Below, one piece after another: positions 57,976 through 64,000 of a DNA stretch of 64,000 nt (its first letter is position 1; each line of letters opens with the position of its first letter). The position numbers were made by a program, and so were the translations under genes. Source of the stretch: Trichostrongylus colubriformis (Eukaryota > Nematoda > Chromadorea > Rhabditida > Trichostrongylidae). The stretch covers positions 48,316,727 to 48,380,726 of the forward strand of contig OZ022259.1 in assembly GCA_963978905.1 (NCBI GenBank). Direction: 5' to 3'. The notes under the pieces were generated by a model. That model searched no databases and was not told the origin of the DNA. It was given only the letters and a program-made list of their open reading frames with translations.

Positions 57976-60900
57976 GTCGAAGAATCCACATGAAAGGGTT
58001 TGTTTTTGGGTTGGAAAATTGAAGGGAATCGTATTATTGAAAGTTCCTCGAGGAGTCCTCGACAACCACCTCTCTCTCTGAGTGATTTTTGGACCGTGGA
58101 GGTGATTTCTAGAAAAAGTTCGGAAGCTCCGAGGAGGAAGGTATTTCTCAAAACATTCCTCGACGCAAGGCTCCACCATGGTGGGTGCGGAGGTCTGATT
58201 CCAGCCTCAAATGAGGACACGATAGATTAACTGTAATTCCATCCACTATCGTCTCAACAAAGGGTCTTAATTTTTAGTGAGCCACGGCTTGAAACCGCTT
58301 CCTCAGCACCACTGCTCGACGATGAAATATTAATAAATGCAAACTGCAAAAAATACAAAGGGAGTGTATCATAAATACACAATATCGAATGTGACGACCA
58401 TTAAAGGCTCGCAACGGTATATATAAAAAATAAAAAATAAAAATTACAAGTAAATGTGATCGATAGTCACTCGAAAGTAGGTCCACTCATGCATACAATT
58501 GGCGCGGGAACCAAGCACATCAGGAAAACAACACTTTCCATTCAATATCAGCGAAAAAGGTATCCACAGTGTACCGTGCTGATGAAATCCGCGCCATTCA
58601 TCCGATTTCTATAGGCAGACTTCAGAAAAAAAAATTAGAAAGGGAAAAGAAAAATTTCAGAAAAAAATCCAAAATACTCAGGCAGATGATGTATTATGGG
58701 TCATTCACTACAACTTGCGTAGCGAACGGCTAATTTTGCGAGGTTTGACCTTTTCAGGACTGGTACTTGTCAATCGACTGCAGAAGATTGGAAGATTCAG
58801 TTGACCAAGTGGAACTCGATTTGGACCATGCGAATGACACACTGCGCCCCCTGCACCACCATGGCCGAATTCTCGAAAAATAAATCTTGTTTCGACATTG
58901 GCGAGCGCAGTTTCTTATTCTGAAAGCAGGAGACTTTCGCCAACTCAATTTTCTCTTTCGGCAGCCTTTCATTTCTTACGGAAAAGGCATTAGCACGCTA
59001 TTGTCAGCACAATGATGACAGACAAGTATGACGCAGTGACGGAAATGTTTCGGGTGACTCAGCTGTGCCCACCCTGCGCACGCACACAATCGAACAGCTG
59101 CCTCATCATATCAATATCGATGTACATTCAGAGAAAAATTGAACTCTGCACGATGAAAATTTCCTACATTTGCTTCCTGGCCGGGATCAATGCAGACATA
59201 TAATAATTATTACGTTGGAATAGTATTATTACATTCAGTTATTTATCATCATACCTAAAAAAATTAAAAAAATCCACTACAAGTCGCTACATGTAGGTAT
59301 AACACCATGGTTGTGTGAATTTTCTTTCGAAATTATCAAACTTCAAACACTTCATGATACCCTTCGTGCCTCAGAGTTAGACCGGCGTTTCATTCTCTAC
59401 CCTCACCAGCACGCCGTCAGGTCCCCCTCTTTCTTTGTCCTGGTTTGTTTTGACTCATGAATAACCATAATGCAGTTGTTTGTATGTTAAGTATGTAATT
59501 TAAGATCTGAAGAAGGCTTAATGCCGAAAGTTTATCAGTAGATAGAAGGATTTCAAGAGCTTCAACAACACCAATAAAACAGTATCGGATGAAGCTCAGA
59601 GATAGCAGCACCATTCCATAAACAGTAAAGCTTCAAACAGTAAAGCTATAAGTTACAAAGTTGCATAACGAGCTACATATGTAGTTATGTATAAATTGTA
59701 TATAATTATATGTAAGTATATACAAGTTATCCGCAAATAATACCCCCACGAAGGGTAATTCATGGAAACAGTCTTTAACGGACGTCACTCGGAAAATCAC
59801 GGATCCCCATGACGTGAAAGGGAGGGAGCTGGTTCAAGTCACGCGATGCACAAAAATAAACTCATGGGTGGTCTGGGCCTGGCAAAGGCAGCTCAGAGCG
59901 TGCCAGCAGACCTAATCGCTAGTCCGATGAACTCCAACGCGAGTATAATGCAGATCTCGATTTGAGAGGAACAGCCAGCAAAGAATTGAGAAGAGTAGAC
60001 GGGTTGAGAGACCTGTGGTAAGAAAAAATATTGACGTTGCGGGTAGTTCAGTTGGGTATGGCTTGGGTAACATGTTAGGGCACCCAAAGCCACCAACAAC
60101 TAATCTAACCACTACACTCGGAAAAGTCGCAAGAAGAAAACGCTTGGTGGGGCTTTGTGACGAGAAGATTAACACCTCGTTCGACCATAGACGTGGGCTG
60201 GTTGTTGGGCTATTTGGTCCGCAAATGCACAAATGACAGGAGGTAATTAGCGGCTGCAACGAACTCAACGTATTGAACATCAGCTATGCAAACACTGTGA
60301 ATAATAGCATCACACAGACAATCAATAACGTCAGAATCAACAGGTGGTTTGCTCAGGATTTTGAGAAACTCACCCCTCAGGGTGCTCAATAATCAAAAAA
60401 TAAGTTTTCACATCTATGAGCTCATGATGACCGAGGGAAGTGCCCCAACTTCAACTGCGATGTCCACCCCAACAAGTTCAAAGCGACCTCAATGAGTCAC
60501 TTGTATTTTTACCTCAATGAAACGCCCACCCTGAAGGTATTGCGAAACGCAGCCGGTTGGCCGAACGGCGGGAAGGACGTTCGTTGGCGTGTGACTGAAA
60601 GTCCATCACGTCACAACGACGATAAAAATCTTAGATTTCCATCCCCTACCCTCTTAATAACCCCGTATCGGTAATGGTGGCGACATACCTATACAAAGTC
60701 ATACGCAAATACTTCCTCATTCCAAAAAATATACCTTTACCCAAGAAACTAGACCTATACCCCAACTCCCCGTTGCGGTACTCAAGTGAACCCCTAAAAT
60801 AACCTCTACTTAGGAAATAGAAAGGGAAGCTGCAAGTGACATACATAGCATGAATGCCGTCTTCCGAACTTGTTACTCTCCGCGCGTGCCATCACATAAC

Positions 60901-62343
60901 GCCCCGGGAGGATTGAATCATTTCAAGGGACCTCCGGGGGGAAAAATGAAGTGTCACCGATCGATACGATAGTTTCACGAGCATGATGGATGAGCGAACA
61001 CTTACGAGAACCGCCGGCAGTATGGGTATGGAAATAGTGGGATGGACCTCGGAATGGGTAAACTTCAAAGACCCGGCTGACAAGTGCCAAACTTTATGAA
61101 AAGCCCGTTCATGCTCAAGGGAGAATAGCTATCCCAGCCTTCTCGAGCCTCAAGTCCTCCCCCTTCTAAGAAATTTTAATCTCCCGACCTCGACAAAAGC
61201 GTGGGCAAATTCCACGTCATGGTGGCACCCTGAAATTGCACAGAGTCACCAGAGCTAGTAGACCATAATGGCTATCCAAATTTACTTACAGTACCCTTGA
61301 CAGTGGCTCGACAATTCACCCATAACCGGTTACGGACAATAGCTGCATTGAAAGGTAGCACTCCGAGTTTGCCAATGGTAAACTCTCAAAGACTCAGAAC
61401 TTGGAATAGTGCAGAGCAGCAGCAGATTGCATCAGAACGAACCAAAGAAAACACTTTTAGGTTGTCAGTCAACGTGGTTATTCGAGGGGTTTTCCCAGGG
61501 GAAGTAAGTCAGTGAGAAAAACGCTCGCGTTGAACGACGCCCCGCTTGTTTCGACTCTCTTGAGGCTAACAGGAAGCATCACATCGACAACTGGTTGTGC
61601 TTTCATTGCTTCCACACAAAAACAACAGCACCCAACTCGATTGAACACACATGGAAACTTACTCTGGAAAACTGGACAGGGATCTAACTCCTCAAAAGGC
61701 GACGGACCAAATTTCCTATCACTCAGAGAAATTTCAGTAGATTTAGCTCTGCCTTGGCAGGAGCGGCGCTAGCCATTAGAAATGAAGATAAAAGTAAAAA
61801 GTAAAAAGTAATTGGAAAATTTGATGTTTTAAATTAGTCTATGGTTCGTTTCGCCTTTTTTCCCATACGAATCACTGTGTTTTCTATTCACCCCCGAGGC
61901 TCATCGCTAAGTTGGGGTGGATAGAAAACCTAAAAATTGATTAAAAGGTGCTGAAAACATGCTAAAAAAACTGTCGATATGTAAAAATATATGTTCAGAG
62001 TCATAATCATGTTAATTAAAACAAATAAACAAAGAAGAGATAAAAACAACGTCAAAAAAGACTAGTAAGACGCCATAAAGACCAAACTGCACTTTCACGG
62101 TGTGGTTGATTGGACTTTATCCATACTATTCAACCATTTTCCGCTCCGAGATTGGATGATTGATACAAATTGAGTCCAAAAAGGACATGAAAACTTGTAG
62201 GAAATTGGATATGCGCTTCATTGCACAGGCTGAATATGTATTCCACGGTTCTGAATTGAGTTCGATGCCCACCCACGGAAAAATGCGTTCTTCTATCACT
62301 GACAGGCTTAATTAGCAAATTTTATTCCCTGGTACTCCATGCT
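57976..62343. other. Intergenic, mostly unassigned; possible Penelope-like remnant near 59500
   Basis: The string ATCTGAAGAAGGCTTAATGC followed by CGAAAGTTTATC at 59505-59536 resembles the CTGANGA...GAAA core near the ends of Penelope-like elements. The paired stem is short and no GIY-YIG or reverse transcriptase frame was found. Frames at 59912-60280 and 61297-61772 are unrecognised. Confidence 0.3.
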
Positions 62344-62443
62344 TTCCTTAGTACTTCGTGCTGATAAGCCATGGTAAATATACCATTCAGAAGCTGAATT
62401 AAGATGATAGGGGTGTCGGTAGTGTAATGGATTCCTTAGTACT
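62344..62443. mobile_element. Short retroposed unit truncated in a tRNA-like sequence, with 12-bp direct repeats
   Basis: TTCCTTAGTACT occurs at 62344-62355 and 62432-62443. The 76 bases between them contain GTGCTGATAAGC, the hairpin ATGGTAAATATACCAT and CAGAAGCTGA, then the first 19 bases of the tRNA-like gene (GTGTCGGTAGTGTAATGGA). The same order occurs on the minus strand at 50197-50325. The direct repeats look like a target-site duplication. Confidence 0.6.
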
Positions 62444-64000
62444 GTTTTCAGAAATCTGGACAGCGTTTATACCTTGCTATCGCGAGCGACGCAGCGCATT
62501 CGCTACGCAGTCCCGCGATCGATACAGTGATATGCTCGCTGAGCTGAGACGATTCCATCTTTCCATTTCCGTTAAAAAGTAACTAGTAGCAATAAAATAA
62601 ACGAACGAGAAAATGTCAAACAACGTGGTAAAGTTATTGGTCAATTGATCGCGGGAAATGGCAGTGCCCAATTTCGATCCAATTGAGAGGGTTTTTTATT
62701 CCATATTCGGAAGGAAGCTATTCTCTTATTCTGGAGAGAATCCAAGAACCTCATGTATGGGAAGCAAAAAAGACCTGCTGGCGAAAAAGGACGGTAGCCG
62801 CGTTGAAGGGGGTACAAATGCTATCGTTTAATCGCTTGCTGAATCACTTTTTAGCCAAGGTCTTGAACAGGAGGCTTTCTAGCAGGGACAAATGCTCATC
62901 ACAATTCAGTGCTTGAAATGCGCCACGCACTCGACCAACTTTCAAAACATTAAAAGCCTTTCTAAATTTTAAGAACCGACTGCCACATTTAAGTAGTTGT
63001 TCAAATCAGAATTTTCATCGTCCGAATCAGCAAAGTGCCACAAACTCCCTAATGGGAGTGAAAGGGGTTTGACACAAAGTTAACTTCCCTGACATAAAAT
63101 GTGTGAGGTGATAAAAAATGAGTGGCTTGACGAGTTCAGCAGATTCGAGCGCACCATGGAAGTGATGTTGACGCTTCTAGCCATTGCTTTATCTATTCTC
63201 ACGCACCAATGGATATCCGCAGCTATTTTCAGAAAAGCTCTTCAAACAAAATACCGCCCTGCACTTAGACCTGAGTGATTACGGGATCACGGTAATAACC
63301 TTCACACCCACAACAGCAAACGCGAGGCGAAAGGGGACAGAGAAGACTCGTTTTACTCGCTGTCGACACTCAATGGCAATTAACCAACCGGCTATGCAAC
63401 CGCGCATCGACCACGGGAATTACGAGGGATTACGAGGCAGCAGACTGGTGGAAAACGGAGCCACAGGCTCTACGACACACAGCAATCCTGAGACGCCGTT
63501 CGATCTTCTCAAGTAAAAGCTTTTGAGCCGATAAAAAGCTCAACGAGCAATGGCTTTACGCTTCAATATCGGCAATTACTTCAGGAAGGGAACCTCCGGG
63601 TCGTCACATCAACCGCAGCCAATAGATTTGATTCGTTCTCTATTTACATTTACATTTACATATATTACACGAAGTTATTACACTCATGTGGAACATTAAA
63701 AAAACACTTTGCGAACAAACAAAACAACAAAACAACAATCAAGGCAATTTGTTAGAAGAAATGAGTTTCTGATTTGTTTAAGGAGAAATGAGTTTCCCAT
63801 AAGCTTTTTGAAGTAGATGCGCGAATCAACCCAAACTGAAAAAATACGACCCCGGTCAACTCATGGCTTTCCGCGCCTATGCTTTTACTCAAAAAGTCTC
63901 ACTAAAAAGTCATCAGTCGATAATCGTAGCATCCATCCCAAGTGATAAGTAACGGTATCGATTGACGACTAATGTTAAAGGCCACCTATTGGTCCAAAAA
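62444..64000. other. Intergenic, nothing assignable
   Basis: Frames of at most 110 codons without recognised motifs. A short ATTTAC microsatellite lies near 63643-63662. Confidence 0.35.

Overview
The window looks like nuclear DNA of a nematode, most likely a strongylid (hookworm-like) species. This is an inference. The reasons are short exons with nematode-type acceptors (TTTTCAG and close variants) and GTGAGT/GTAAGT donors, large repeat-filled introns, many small Tc1/mariner-, PIF/Harbinger- and foldback-type elements, and one long gene recognisable as the ciliary protein IFT139. No bacterial operon, rRNA gene or CRISPR array was seen.

440-32126 (+): the left half is one gene encoding the IFT-A subunit IFT139 (TTC21B family). 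I traced 30 exons with consistent splice phases, 3465 coding bases (1154 residues plus stop). The first 150-180 residues lie left of the window. About 89 % of the span is intron, packed with mobile-element remnants. The most striking are two 1.34-kb near-perfect palindromes in introns 21 and 28.

32.1-41.2 kb: intergenic repeat block. It holds five copies of an unusual module whose flanks are conserved while its hairpin arms differ between copies yet stay complementary within each copy. It also holds fragments of a repeated coding family, tRNA-like boxes and several inverted-repeat elements.

41864-45477 (-): seven phase-compatible exons of a second gene on the opposite strand. The product is an unrecognised proline/serine-rich, probably intracellular scaffold-like protein. 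Its 5' exons were not found.

45.5-64 kb: gene-poor and repeat-rich. It contains a nested repeat island (46.1-46.8 kb), a complete tRNA cloverleaf inside a repeated unit (50.2 kb) with a truncated second copy bounded by a 12-bp direct repeat (62.35-62.44 kb), an eight-unit 48-bp tandem repeat (50.4-50.76 kb) and a CCCTTA-rich tract (54.5-54.8 kb). I found no convincing protein gene to the right of 45.5 kb. The two genes are transcribed convergently toward the repeat block and I see no functional link between them.
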